Below, in pieces: positions 9,345 through 22,000 of a DNA stretch of 64,000 bases; positions within the stretch are counted from its first letter, which is position 1; every line of letters begins with the position of its first letter. Where the stretch lies: positions 5,943,501 through 6,007,500 of the forward strand of contig NC_064043.1 in the NCBI RefSeq assembly GCF_932526225.1, written 5' to 3'. This stretch comes from Nematostella vectensis (lineage: Eukaryota; Cnidaria; Anthozoa; Actiniaria; Edwardsiidae). The notes beneath the pieces are model-generated. The model was not told where the DNA came from and did not search any database. It was given only the letters and a program-made list of their open reading frames with translations. Made by a program: the position numbers and the translations under genes.

Positions 9345-10950
9345 TTCAACCATGAAGACCCATTGTTCTTTGCGGGCGCCCCTTGATTCAAGCATGATAA
9401 ACCATAGGCCCTGATCACATAAAACGTGGTCTATTTGCGCAAACTTGACCAAGGTGATTTTTGTGTTGACTCCACCACTGCAGTCTTTTGAGATCTATTT
9501 GCTAGTAATATTGTTTGCGCCACGCTCTCAAGGTTGCATTTAAGGATCCAGTAACCGTTGCTTAGCCACCTTATTAGCTTAGCCCTCCTCTCTTCTACTA
9601 AAAAGCATAAAAATATGAACGTAGTGATTTTTTAGTTTAAATGAAAAAAGGGGCAAAATTCTATTATTAATGTAGAGACGGATACATTAGTTATTGCATC
9701 TGAGAGCTTTGTAAGGCCCAAAAAGAACTAATATAAAAAATGGGGAAAAGAGATTTTAAAATAAGTCCTCTCTCCCCACCGGGATATCTTTTAAAAGGCA
9801 ATCAAAGGTAATCAATTTGCCCATATAGGTGATTTTAAAAAGTAGCCTGTACCAGAAGTCACATTGGAATAAGAGCATGATGATTTGAGCGTTTCACGTG
9901 ATCAGAGCATGGGCAATTCTTTTCGCTCTGTTTACAAATACTCTTTTTCGTACTTAGTATATAAGTACGTAACCATTTATATGGGGGGGGGATAAGGGAA
10001 GGGAAAAGGGTATGCTTTATAATGAAAACCTAGATAACCCCCCAAAAAACCTTTGATCTTAATGTCAGTTATTCCACAGTACTTTATTTAAAATTTGTCA
10101 ACGATATGAGTTTTTCCTAAAAAAAAACTTTGAACAACTGAGCAAATATCTCGAACAATTAAGTAAATGAATCATGCTATATTACTTTTTTATCAGCAAA
10201 TAGTATTTCTCTGATATGCTGATTTTACTTTAAAAAAAGTTGAATCGTCCAAGAGATGTGCAGTCTTTTCTTGGGACCTCTACACAGTTTGTCATTTTAT
10301 CGCGAACATTGGATTGTTATTGAAGTCGAGAGACCTTGATAGTCTCTTGTTGAAGACTTTGATAAAAGATGAATATGACAAACGAGCATTTCTGAAATCA
10401 CTGATTCGAGACTCATTCGCAACAGTGCTTTCCCCGAAAAAGAGTAAAGATGTGAATAAGCGCCTCCTTCGAACAAACACCTCCCCCGAAAAAGCGCCAC
10501 GACTAAATCGAGAGATTATCATCTATCTTTACAATAGGAGACTTGCGCTAAGAAATCACGAGACTGTTTGGGTGGGAAGATTGCGCGCGCTCGGGGTTTT
10601 TACGGCAAAATAACTAAACAGAAAGCACATTTTATAGCGCTTACCAATCTGCCAGAAAGTTTCTTTGCCAGAAAGGGCTTATTTCCATTGAAAGGTTTTA
10701 TATTTTCGTCCTTGTCTGGCGTGAAGGCCGCAGCCATTTCTGGGGTTTATTTTGGCTGGAATTTGCCATACAAAAAGTCACGTGACTTCTTAGCTCAAGT
10801 CCCCTATTTTTCTTAGTCCTAGCGTTGTTTATCTATATACTCATTTTCCATAAATTTAGTATAAAAATCTATACCAAAGTTTTTATAAAGGCCATGTTAC
10901 GAGGCAATTTTTTTTCTTGCACAGCAATGATGACGAATTCACCTTCTCCA
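9345..10950. other. Spacer, no gene recognised
   Basis: AT-rich. An open frame at 10314-10613 (99 aa, charged, no domain) is the longest; its context shows no promoter or splice pattern, and it is left unassigned. Nothing else supportable. Confidence 0.5.
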
Positions 10951-10957
10951 CATCTTC

Positions 10958-11069
10958 CCACAACTCTTTGCGACGCGCGAATGAAACCGAGGCCAGGCGT
11001 CAAAATTGGAAACAAGATGGCAAAGTGTTTTTATCCTCGGTCTCACACGCGCATCGCAAAGAGTCGTGG
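10958..11069. repeat. Short foldback element, ~35-bp imperfect arms
   Basis: CCACAACTCTTTGCGACGCGCG...CCGAGG at the left and its imperfect reverse complement CCTCGG...CGCATCGCAAAGAGTCGTGG at the right. About six mismatches in 35. It resembles a short MITE remnant. Confidence 0.7.
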
Positions 11070-11072
11070 TAA

Positions 11073-12085
11073 GGTCGCAGATAGATGTTTCATACTCGTT
11101 TTTTTTTTTTAAATTGCAATGCGCCCTAAATTGTAGTGTAGTTGACAATGGTCGCCTTCTTCTCTTCCCGGCAAAAATGAAGCACCATGATTGGCTAATT
11201 TCCCGAAATGGTTTTGCAGCTTGCATTTCGCCAATGTTGCGAGTTGCTTTTGGCGTAACCAGGATTGTCTTAAGGGAGGTGCGCAGTCATAAGTATCAAT
11301 GAGAAGCATCATATCAAAATTTGGGTGTCCTTCATACCCACTCGGCCGACCTCTTGGGATCCTGGGTCTAAGGGCTTTTCGAGATCAGTGAGAAAAAAAG
11401 ATTTGACCAAGCGATCAAGGTTTTCTAACAAATTTTGGCCGCAAGTCTCAATTTGACATGAATCAGCATATTTTCACCATGTTTTCTGGAGATCAGGGAA
11501 CGGGAAAACTGTAGCTCCTCTAAATATGGGCATCAATGCCCATATAAGGCAATGCATACGAAGGACACTATATGTGGGGAATATGTTTGATATGAGTATC
11601 TGAAGATTGCAATAAGAAATAAATGACCCACTTTTGGCCGCCAAGAGGGGGGGGGGGGGGGTGGTGGGGCTGCACGCACACCCTGCACCACCCCCCTGTG
11701 TACGAGCCTGTCAGTTCTACTTTATATTGCAACTGGCAAAGCGACAAAAGGGTTAATTGAAAAATGCAAAAAGAGGATGTTCACGCGTATTTTTTTTTTT
11801 ACAGTTCGCAACGCAAGAAAAAAAAATATTGTGCAAATTGCAGGGAGAATTGCCTCCAGGATACTGAAGAGGTAAAACAGGAACCGACAGGGAAACGGGA
11901 TTTAGGTCACCGGAATTTTATCCAAGAATGGGGGACGAAAACAGGACTGCAGGATTTGAGGTAGACAGCGAGTCACCGGGAAGACAGGATTCTACTCCCT
12001 CTACTATCTCCTCTAACCCCCGTCCTACTTCAGAACTCCAAGAATCTGTGTCTAAACCTGATAAAACTTTAAAAGAAAAAGGAGA
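11073..12085. other. Spacer with poly-G tract
   Basis: No gene recognised. A run of about sixteen G near 11646-11662 is followed by a C/A-rich stretch (CACCCTGCACCACCCCCC). Confidence 0.5.
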
Positions 12086-12088
12086 GTT

Positions 12089-12169
12089 GTTTTAAAACGA
12101 TATTTCGGCAGGCAAATACCTGCCTTCTTCAGGTTATAAACTATAACCTATAACCTGAAGAAGGCAGGT
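12089..12169. repeat. Inverted repeat with hammerhead-ribozyme-like core on the minus strand
   Basis: Perfect 21-bp arms at 12118-12138 and 12149-12169. Minus strand, from 12138 down: CCTGAAGAAGGCAGG, a short loop, CCTGCC, then GAAATATCG. CTGAAGA fits the hammerhead consensus CUGANGA and is followed by a 6-bp stem II and GAAA. One unpaired A lies between the core and stem II, and stem III is not convincing. Similar sequences are known at the ends of Penelope-like elements; assignment here is tentative. Confidence 0.4.
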
Positions 12170-12827
12170 GGTATATGCGTTGTTGTCGACTTTTTTAAAG
12201 GTTTTATTTCATAATAACTGTTGACGCAGACCACATGATCCGACGCACACCAGCAGATGGTCCGACGCACATCCGAGGCTGGCCGTTGTTTTCTTTACGT
12301 TTGTAAATTCTAACCTGATGACGACAAGCATTATTCTGCTAATTCTACTGAATCCACGGAACCACCCCTGTATCCACCAGTAATCCAAATCCACCTTCAG
12401 GAAGATATTTTGTCTACACCAATATTCGGAAAGCCCCACTAGCTCCATATGATCTGAAAACGGTGCGTTATCTCCCATGAACCCCTGGAAACCCACATAA
12501 TAACCCCGCGTTTACATGTAACCAATCGGAAGCAAGACAGTGACTTATTATGCAAAATCAAATTACTACCAGCGTAAACATAACAGATAATTATCAAGTA
12601 ATAAAATATTCGATACAGCATTCGGTCAACATAACGTCAAAAGTGACAAATATAATCCGAGGAACAGAGAAAGTAATGACAGATTCTGATGAAAAACGGC
12701 GATGAATCAAGAAGAGTGCGTTCATGGCCGAAAACTCCGATGCGTGCTAATAAATATACTGAGGTCAATTATACGATTGGGTTTCACATGAGTTATTTTA
12801 TGTTGACTCCAACCCATCCCAATCCGG
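12170..12827. other. Spacer upstream of testin
   Basis: No gene recognised on either strand; short open frames lack domains or splice signals. Confidence 0.5.
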
Positions 12828-12835
12828 TGACGTCA
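12828..12835 (+). promoter_or_regulatory. CRE-type palindrome upstream of testin
   Basis: TGACGTCA about 210 bp before the TES ATG, within TCCGGTGACGTCACA. The same 15-mer occurs in the Gypsy 5' LTR. It is a plausible CREB/ATF site; no TATA box is obvious. Confidence 0.45.
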
Positions 12836-13042
12836 CATGCTTAGCTATTTCTTTCTCGTAGCGCTGCACTCGTAGCTTGACCATTTCCTGTCCAAAAGAC
12901 ATCTTTACCTCTCGATACCTTCCAACTCAGCCTCCAAAATCGGCTGGCCCCTCTTTTGATGCCCTAGTCTTTATTCTAGGCCCTGTGATTCACGAATTCC
13001 TCCACTCTTGAGGACAAGGGTTTAGGATCATTTCCTTGCAAG

Positions 13043-13093
13043 ATGTCTAACGCTAACGGAGTGGAGATTGCGAAGATGGAGAGGCCGAAAGGG
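13043..13093 (+). CDS. Testin exon 1
   Basis: ATG at 13043 (AAGATGT), 17 codons ([17 protein letters not shown]), donor GTAAGC, phase 0. An alternative phase-0 first exon is possible at 14623-14676. Confidence 0.75.
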
Positions 13094-16000
13094 GTAAGCT
13101 TTATCACTCATTTCCACACAGGCAATGTAACAAGGGTGCTTGCACGTTATTGGGTTGATTAAAAAGCTCTTAAATGGTTTCCCAGTACACTTAAATGGCT
13201 TTTCTCGGTAGCGACCCCTGGGCGCTTGAAAATCCGCGCGTGGCTTTCGCTTCGTTTTTTATTTTATTTCAAAAGCTCAACAATACTGAGTTTCTCTATG
13301 AGAGTAATTGGAAAGCCGGCGATTTTGCAGATTAGTTTTGGGATTTAGTGTAGTATGTCTGACTACTGTTCTGTTATGTCTCCTTGTCCGGTCTAGGATG
13401 TTCAGTCAATACTTTCTATTTGCTAAAGCTGAATAAGTAATAAGTTTAGTAGTACGGCGTAATGTAACGTGCTTGTTATCTCCGGGATCAGATACGAGCC
13501 AGCTGTGAATACAGGTAATACAACTCATCCTGTTACAATTGTGACATTCCGTGGCGTTTTTATATTTGAATAAGATTTGTAAAATAATTACAATCAATAT
13601 AATATAACGTCTTGCCCTCGCCTGTTGAACACAGCCTCTATAAATGATAAGGCCCGAGGTCGTGTGCTGCAAAACCTATGTAAAAAAAAAGATGTTTAAT
13701 TCTATATTGCTCGAGACAATTGTGTGCATACTAGAACAAGCCAAACCCCAGCTTGCAAAACATAAAGCATTCCATATTTTTTCATAATCTTATACACGAT
13801 GGTAGTCATGCCCAATGTAAACAATCAAAAGCGACATTTGCCATCTACTGTAAGTGTAGTGCCCAAACAGCGACATGGTTCAAGAATATAAACGCCATAC
13901 CATCCAAAATTGTGTTTTGCTCATTGGAATTTAAGGAACATTTTGAAATTGCTGTTTTTAGTTTTCTTAACGGTTCAGTTGAGTCTGAATTTAGACTTTC
14001 TTATATAAGAACGTTTAATTTTTGTGTTAGGTTGGGTCGTTCTTATTTTTGAAGCATTTTTAGGCTGAACGTTCTTATAAAAAAAATTCTTGTAAAAAAG
14101 GAGTGTATAGCTTTGATGCCAAAATAAACAGCATGATGTATATGAAGGTTTCATTTTAGACATTTCGATTTATATACTCGCTAATCCCGTAACTCTATAA
14201 ATTACATTTAAGCATGCTGCTAAAACGCTTAAATAGATATCTAAATTAATTTTCACTTTGGTTTAATGGCCTCTCAGAGTTAGACCAGAGTGTCTGACAT
14301 TAACTATCTATTATCATACAATCATAATAATTCTTTTGTGATATTTCTTCTGGTAATATTTCGTAAGTCGTTTTCTATCAAACTTGCTGTCAAACTTGCA
14401 TTCTCGGGGGGAGTGGGAAGGGGATTTTTTTTTTTGCCATGACTACCACCCCATAGTCCCTTGCGGTACCAGGGCGCCAGCCCATCGATATCTAGGGTCG
14501 CGTGCGAGTCTTGAACTTCAGGTGTTGTGAAGCTCGGATTTTTGGCTAGTTTTCTGGCCTAAATTCCCCAGGCGTCGCCACAAAGAGCTTCAAGATTTAG
14601 TTTATTGGTGCGTTGGCTTACAATGACAGAAACACTGAATTCTGAGCAAGAAAGAGAGCTCTATTACCCGAAAAAGGTAAAGTTGCTGTCATCTGAAGTA
14701 GAGTCTGTTTTTGTCGCTTTCCATCTCTGTGGGATTTTGATTGCTGCAGAAGAAGTTATGTTCGAGGTGCTATTTAGCTTTATTTGTTTCTTTTCTAGAT
14801 GTCATGTTATATTGCGATATCATGGAATTAATTTGGTTCTAGATCCCCCTCTGTGTTCACACAACCCAAGCGATCGACCGTTCGATTTGTGTTCACTATA
14901 TTTTACATGGTTTTCGTTTATTCTTTTTAACTAAGGGTGTTTGCAGTGGTTTTCCATTTCGACCAAACGTTTAGCTGTTATTCAAAAAGCCTTATTATAT
15001 AAATTTAGGGTTTCTTTTATGGAATTATGGACTAATAAGTCGCTATCGCTTCCTTATGTTCAAATTCAAGGTCCTTTACGTCTGTCTGAAATCTCAAGGA
15101 ATCTTTAAAAACTCACGCGAAAACCAAATTCAACTTGAGTTACATTTTCATAACTGTGAAAGGGCAGGTTCTTCTTTAGAAGTCTTCTAAGAAGCCCACC
15201 TTCAACTTCAGTCTCTATTTTTTTTTAGATTCTTAACTAATCTTCTATTTACATTCGGATTTTGTTTCATATAAGAATTAATTATGTATTCGTGTAGGAT
15301 TGGCTCAAAGGGAATCCTGAATTTAATATTCCAAATATTCGAGATCTTGTGGTCAAATTTAAGCTTTCCAATTCCCACCAGATCTTTCGTGTCGAGAAAT
15401 TGTCGTGACAGGTAGCTTATCACTTGATAAAATTATCGCATTCTGCTTGCATACGTATTTGCATCCGTATTATTCATAGCGATACTTACGCCTTCGAGAT
15501 TCATTGTTATTGTTTTTGTTCTATCTTTGAAAAGATTCAATGACATAATTTGCAGTTTCAACGCAGTTAAACACAAACATGGGCTAAACGGAAAATCAGT
15601 CATATTGTTTAGGTTCAAAGCTCATTTTTTACCTTGTAGAACCTGAAGATTTTGTCCAAAATAATAAAGTTGCCGCCTGACATAAATTTGTAAAAATTAC
15701 GTCTTTTTAAGCAAGGCTTGGGATTTGATATAAGTCCTTACCAAATATCCTTCCAAGAAGACATTAGTTCTATAAAAAAATGCAGGGATTGTTGGACACC
15801 TGCAAAGTTTTATTCCTCTCCATTACTTCCTCTTTCCCTCACACAAAGTACAAATCTAAACATTATCAGAACTAATGTGTTTTGAGGAAGACCCCACAAG
15901 GTGTTAGTGAATTTGTGGGTTGTGATACTTCAATTGCTGATTCTCATTGCAGTACAAACTTGGTCATGAGAGGAATGAGGGGGCAAAGTGTCTGAAATGT

Positions 16001-19000
16001 GGAGATAAATGTGAAGGGCTTGATCTGCATTTCTGGAGGTAGGTACAGATGCATGTTGTAGAGCCCACAAATGTAATAAAACCACATGTGTAATAACAAG
16101 CTACACACAAATGTAATAACAGTTACCCACAAATGTAATAAAACCACAAATGTAATAACAGTTACCCACAAATGTAATAAAACCACATATGTAATAACAA
16201 GCTACACACAAATGTAATAACAGTTACCCACAAATGTAATAACAGTTACCCACAAATATAATAAACCCACATATGTAATAACAAGTTACACACAAATGTA
16301 ATAATGTCATGTAAAGATTTAAACACTGCCTAGAAGCGGAGTTTGCTTTGAATACACGGCTGTTGTCGATGACGTCATAACAGTATACATCAAATCTAAT
16401 TTGATGTTTGTGACAATTCATATCAACAATCTTGTTTCCTTGACCTATTAGCATGTAGTTCACTGTTGTCAACTAGTTATTTAGCAATTTTTTTCATTAA
16501 TTAGTTAAATCACGTTTTGCTGATGTGAGCATGCTGCTAGTGTTTATTAGTATTATTTTTTTGGACTACAAGAATTTACTCTTTCAGCTCTTCGAGAATA
16601 TATATAAAGTGAAAAAAGAGTTTATCTAGGTATGTCATGTGTTGTTATGGTTACTTTTACGCCATAAGCTTTAGTAACTCTTCATTGCAAACTCATCACG
16701 ATTGATATATTAAATACTTAGAGTGAACGATTAATCTACAAGGAAATAATCCTGTTTCCAATATAGCTTTTCTGTTCCTCCAGTCAGACCACCTTTCTGC
16801 ACCAGTCAGATTCATGCTCTATATCGCCTAGTGCGGTGGCCTGACTTTCTGTCGCAACTTGGTCTGGTTGGAAAGCCAGTTGAGTGCACTAAGCGAGACT
16901 CTGATTGGATCAAAATTATTTCACAAAACTTTTTATGGTTGTTTTTTGTAACCATCATCCATGGCAAATAAATATTGAGATTAAGAGCTTGGGTCACTCA
17001 TTTCGTTGTCACTTCAGAAAATACGTCCTTATATATGGATGGATACTATAAGGTGCTTGTGGCCACTTTTTGCAAAAGGGGAAATCATAAAATTCACAGT
17101 TTTACAGTGGGTATTGGAGCAGATTTGTGATTATCTGTTACATTTTTAAACTGCTCTTTTCGGATGTAGTAAGAAAATTAATCTGCAATTGGCGATTCTT
17201 GAACTGAATTAGCCGTAGGCCATTTATGGTGAGCATTGTTGTCTGTCATTTGTGAAAATAGATCGAACACGATGGACAAGGTTTGTTGAAAATATATTTT
17301 TGGGCTGAATGTCCTCAGAAAGTAGTTGATAGACATGTCTTTAACAGCCCCTTCCCAGGTAGAGCCATAAGATCAATGTTATTACTTTTGTGGGTAACTT
17401 GTTATTGCATTTTTGGGTAACTTTTAATTACATTTCTGGGTAACTTGTTATTACATTTGTGGGTAGTTATTACATTTGTGGGCTCTACACATGTCAGCTT
17501 CTCTCAGCGTATGTCTAACTTTATGCACTAGTCAATTGAAACACCCAACCCCATGGTCCCGAGGAAGAGTGGGGTATTAGACTTTGATGCTGTACAAAAC
17601 AGGGAAAACCCCCACCCCCTTGGGACAAAACTGCTGTCAAATGTCAAATTATAGGCAACTATCTGAAATCGACATCAAGTCATCTTAAAAAAAAAATCAT
17701 TTAAAGCGAATTTGTACTAATAACTTTGAAGATAACAGTTACTAAAAAAATGGAACAATAAATTCTTTTCATCTGGCATTAGTTATAATTCATATTTGTT
17801 TTTGCCAATTTTGTCATTTTGCTACACTCTGATACATGAAATTGCTTGCTACAGAAGAGAAAGAGTCTCAAACCAAAAACTGACACGACTTTTGCAAAGT
17901 ACATTTTGTGATGTTATTCATTTTTCCCCAAGTCCCCATGGTGTGGACAAGTCTTGGGGTTAAAAACTGTCAATTCCGCTACCCCCTCCAAATTAACCCC
18001 ACAATTCCCCAGGACCATGGGGGTGGGTGTTTCAAATGACTAGTGCATTAGCCACTTGACAATTTGACAAGGGGCAGTCAAATTGTCATTATAGAATGTG
18101 TGGATTCCCCTTACAAAATATATTGAGATAAAACAACAACAAAAAATAGACATTTGAGCGTGGTTTCTGCTTGCCATTAGTATGATGGTGAACATTACAT
18201 CAGCTAAAGTGAATTGACTGGAAAATAAACTTTCAAAGTTTGGCAAACTTACTTCCTAGCATAATCAATCAAACAAATCTGAACATAATGATTTTGCAAT
18301 CGGTCACTATGTTTAGATTGGCCAAAAATGTGGACCTGATTTCTGATCTCAATCAATTCCAAAACCAATTGAATGATTTGATAAATGTAAAGAGTCAGAT
18401 CAGCCTAAAATTTTTCCAGAGGTGTAAAAACCCTAGGTGGTACCATCTTTTTTACACACTCACACCCATAGGATGAATGTGAACAGTGCAGGTGTGTCAT
18501 ATACCTTTTCCGAATAAGGTTTCACTCAAGAATCCATTTGTCGTAACTTGCAGTGGCTCATGGGTCAAATGTCTGAATCTTGGTATCCAAAAAGCTTGTG
18601 AATATTTTACTTACAAACAGGTTACCACTTGCATAGTACAAGTTTTGAAACCTAAAATATTTTCAATTTCTATTTGGTCATTTATTTGATACTTATGAAC
18701 CACTGCGGGTTACGACACATTTTTTTTTTAAATTGCTGTCTTAACTTTCTTGCCAAAAGACTACTGAATCTTGACCCGACAAAAACATGACTTTCATTTA
18801 CAATTGTGCACCAGTACACCAAAACACAGTCAATTCTGGTCAAAACATGAAGCTTAAAAGTTGCTGGCCTATATGTTGGCAATGGTTTTTTTAAATTAAA
18901 AATCTTCTGTATATACAGCTTTATCAGTAGAGAATTGATTCAGGGATAAATATAACTAAAAAAACGAAAATAGCATACTAAGACTAGTGTCATTTTATTT

Positions 19001-22000
19001 TCTGTTAATGTTTGTTTGAATGTTTGCATTGCCTGAAATTGCATTCAATTACCCATGGACTTTCGGCTTAAAATTTCCTTTTTTCATGTAGAAAAATCTG
19101 CAAGAACTGCAAGTGCAAGCAGGAGGATCATGACTTGTATGAAGACATTGCCAATGAGCATGAGGTTAAGAGTAGGTTATTCAAGGATTCAAATGTAGCT
19201 CATCTCAGAGACTACTTCAACAAGCTGACAGCGGCCAATGACCAGCCCAAGACAGAGTTTGTGAAGAAGTTCACATGGGTTCCGCCCGGCATGAACCAGG
19301 GCATTGTAAGTATACTCCCCTCTAACTTCACCCAACTCTAATGCCTATTTTATTTCTGTGAATAAACAAGTTATCACGTAGTGGCATGAGCCAGGGTATT
19401 GTAAGTATACTCCCCCTAACTTCACCCAACTTTTATGCCAATTGTATGCAAATAAGCAAGTTATCATGTAGAAGTGGATGAAGGGGGTTCCATGGGTTAC
19501 ATAGTAGTTTTCCCCCGTACTTCAGCTAACTGGTCACCAATAAATATGCCAATTAACTGATAAAACATTATGCAACATAGTTAGAGATCATGTAAAAGAG
19601 TGAAACTATTGTTCTGGCTACTTGTGGAAATGTGTCTCCTGAAAAGACCCTGGTTGTACCCTTGGGGATTGTTTTTTAATCCTCTAATCACTCTTAGTGC
19701 TGTCTTCACTTTGAGCCTTGGGAAAAGAAACTTCCATTTAAACAGGCAGTGTTAATATGATCATGTTAATCCATTGGAGGTTACCGCATTGAATATTGTC
19801 AAAAATCCAAATCTAAGGTGTTTTTTTTATTTCTTGTTATTTTTTTCATATGTATATATCTTCAAATGTATTTATATTAAACTTAGGGTGGTGTAATAAA
19901 CATCACATAACCATTAGGCTTTATACAAGAATAAACTACCTTGTAAACACTCTATAAGATTGGTAAAACTAGGGCCATGGGGTGATTACCCCTCATCAAA
20001 GATATTTTGTAATGGTAGTCTTACTTAACTGTTTCTTGTCTGCAATGTATGTTGGCCGAATGTAGCTATTTTAGCCATAGGGTTCTCTTTTTAAAAGTTT
20101 AGGGTTACCCACTTGGATATGTCCCTGTTACTTTCTAGAATAGCTCTGCTATTTTCAAGTTTCTCTAGCTAGAGGGGTTCTAGCCTGAGCATCAGGTCCA
20201 TTTATCATTACTTTGCGGTATTTTGCTCTCCAGCTTTTGAAAAAAATAAATTCGTCTCATACTAGGCTAGGACAGTGGAACACTCCCTTAGGTGATTTAT
20301 TGCCCTGGGTGTGTTATTGTGAGTGGTAGGCAGCTAGGTGATTTATTGCCCTGGCTGTGTTATTGTGAGTGGTAGGCAGTTAGGTGATTTATTGCCCTGG
20401 GTGTGTTATTGTGAGTGGTAGGCAGCTTTCCAGAGCCTATAAAAAATCAAAGATTTCCATGAATGCACTACTTAACCAAAAAATAAATTCCTGGTTATGT
20501 GAAACCAATAATTTCCTGATATATTTATTTCATCTCATCTAGCTGGTGAAATACATGGAGTCTCTGCCCAAGGAACTTGTCCCCATTGTTGGCTCTGAGG
20601 GTGCCAAGTACCGCCGCGCCCAGATGGTGTATCAGCTACCCATCCATGACCATGACCCAAACTACTGCGACAACTTGTCTGATGCTGAGAGACAGAAGAT
20701 GGAGGACTTCTGTGCTATGAGAAACCAAGATGCCCTTGGGGTTGGTGATATCCGTGAGAAAACGCAGGCTGCATCCAAATGGGTAAGCAACAGAGTAGAG
20801 AAGACTAAGTGAATAACAATAATAGTTACTATAGTACACATAACAGGGGCAAAAAATGGCAAAGTTCAAATTGTAAGGTCGTGTTAGCTTATATTCGCTT
20901 GACTTTTTGCATAGATGTTCCTTGAGTAATATATAACAAAATCAGCTTCAGTATTTTTTGGTAAATAATTCGTTCTTGAGATATTGCAAATTGTAAGACT
21001 CTTGATTTGTCTGAAATTGCCCAATTTGGGCGAAATTTCCTACTTTTTTCATGATCTATGGCAACTTTGCTCAATCATCTCAGGAACGGATCATCTACCA
21101 AAAAATACTAAAGCTTATTTTGTTTTATATTATGCAAGGAACCTATATATATACTGGTACAGTCGTTTGTCTTTTGCATCATTCCGACTCAGAAGAATGG
21201 CTACATAGGAATGGAAGAAAGAGCGGTTACCATTGAGTGGTATTTTTTTTCTCTTTCCCATCGAAACTAGAAAGTGATACATAGCTTAATATATAACTGG
21301 ACAATTAGAAACAGGAGAAAAAGTTGTTGTAATGAAGCCTCACTCTTTGACTCTCTCGTCATGTGCAGAACTGCTTCCGGTGCAGCAAACCCGTGATGAC
21401 AGGCGAGGTGGCAGTGTTTGCGTCACGTGCTGGTGAGGACAAGTGTTGGCATCCTGGCTGCTTCGTCTGTACCGTGTGTAACAATCTCCTTGTGGACCTC
21501 ATCTACTTCTACAAGGACGGTGTCATCTACTGTGGCCGCCATTACGCCGAGCAGTTCAAGCCCAGATGCGCCGCTTGTGATGAGGTGGGAAGCTCTATTC
21601 TAGGCCATGACATGATCGTGTCGTGCTTTGGTGGTATCCAAGCGATTATCGTGTCTATGTCGTGATCATACCGTGTCGTGATCGTGTCCGTGTCGTGACA
21701 GGGTCTGTGTCGTGATCCTATCGTGTCGTGATGGTGTCCGTGTCGTGATCCTATCGTGTTGTGATCGTGTGCTTGTCGTGACCATATCGTGTTGTAATAG
21801 TGTTGGTGTCGTGATCATATCGGGTTGTGATCTTGTCCTTCTTGTGATAATATCGTTTTGAGGATCTTGTCCGTGGCGTGGTGATATCGTGTTGTGATCG
21901 TGCCCGTGTCGTGATCGTATGTTGCTGTAATCATATCCGTATCGTGTCTAGTTTTATTGTCTGTGCCATGTGATCTTGTCGTACTGTAACCATGCCCTTA

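Noticed and set aside
10314-10613. 99-residue charged plus-strand frame
   Set aside because: No domain, promoter, splice or conservation signal; compatible with chance.
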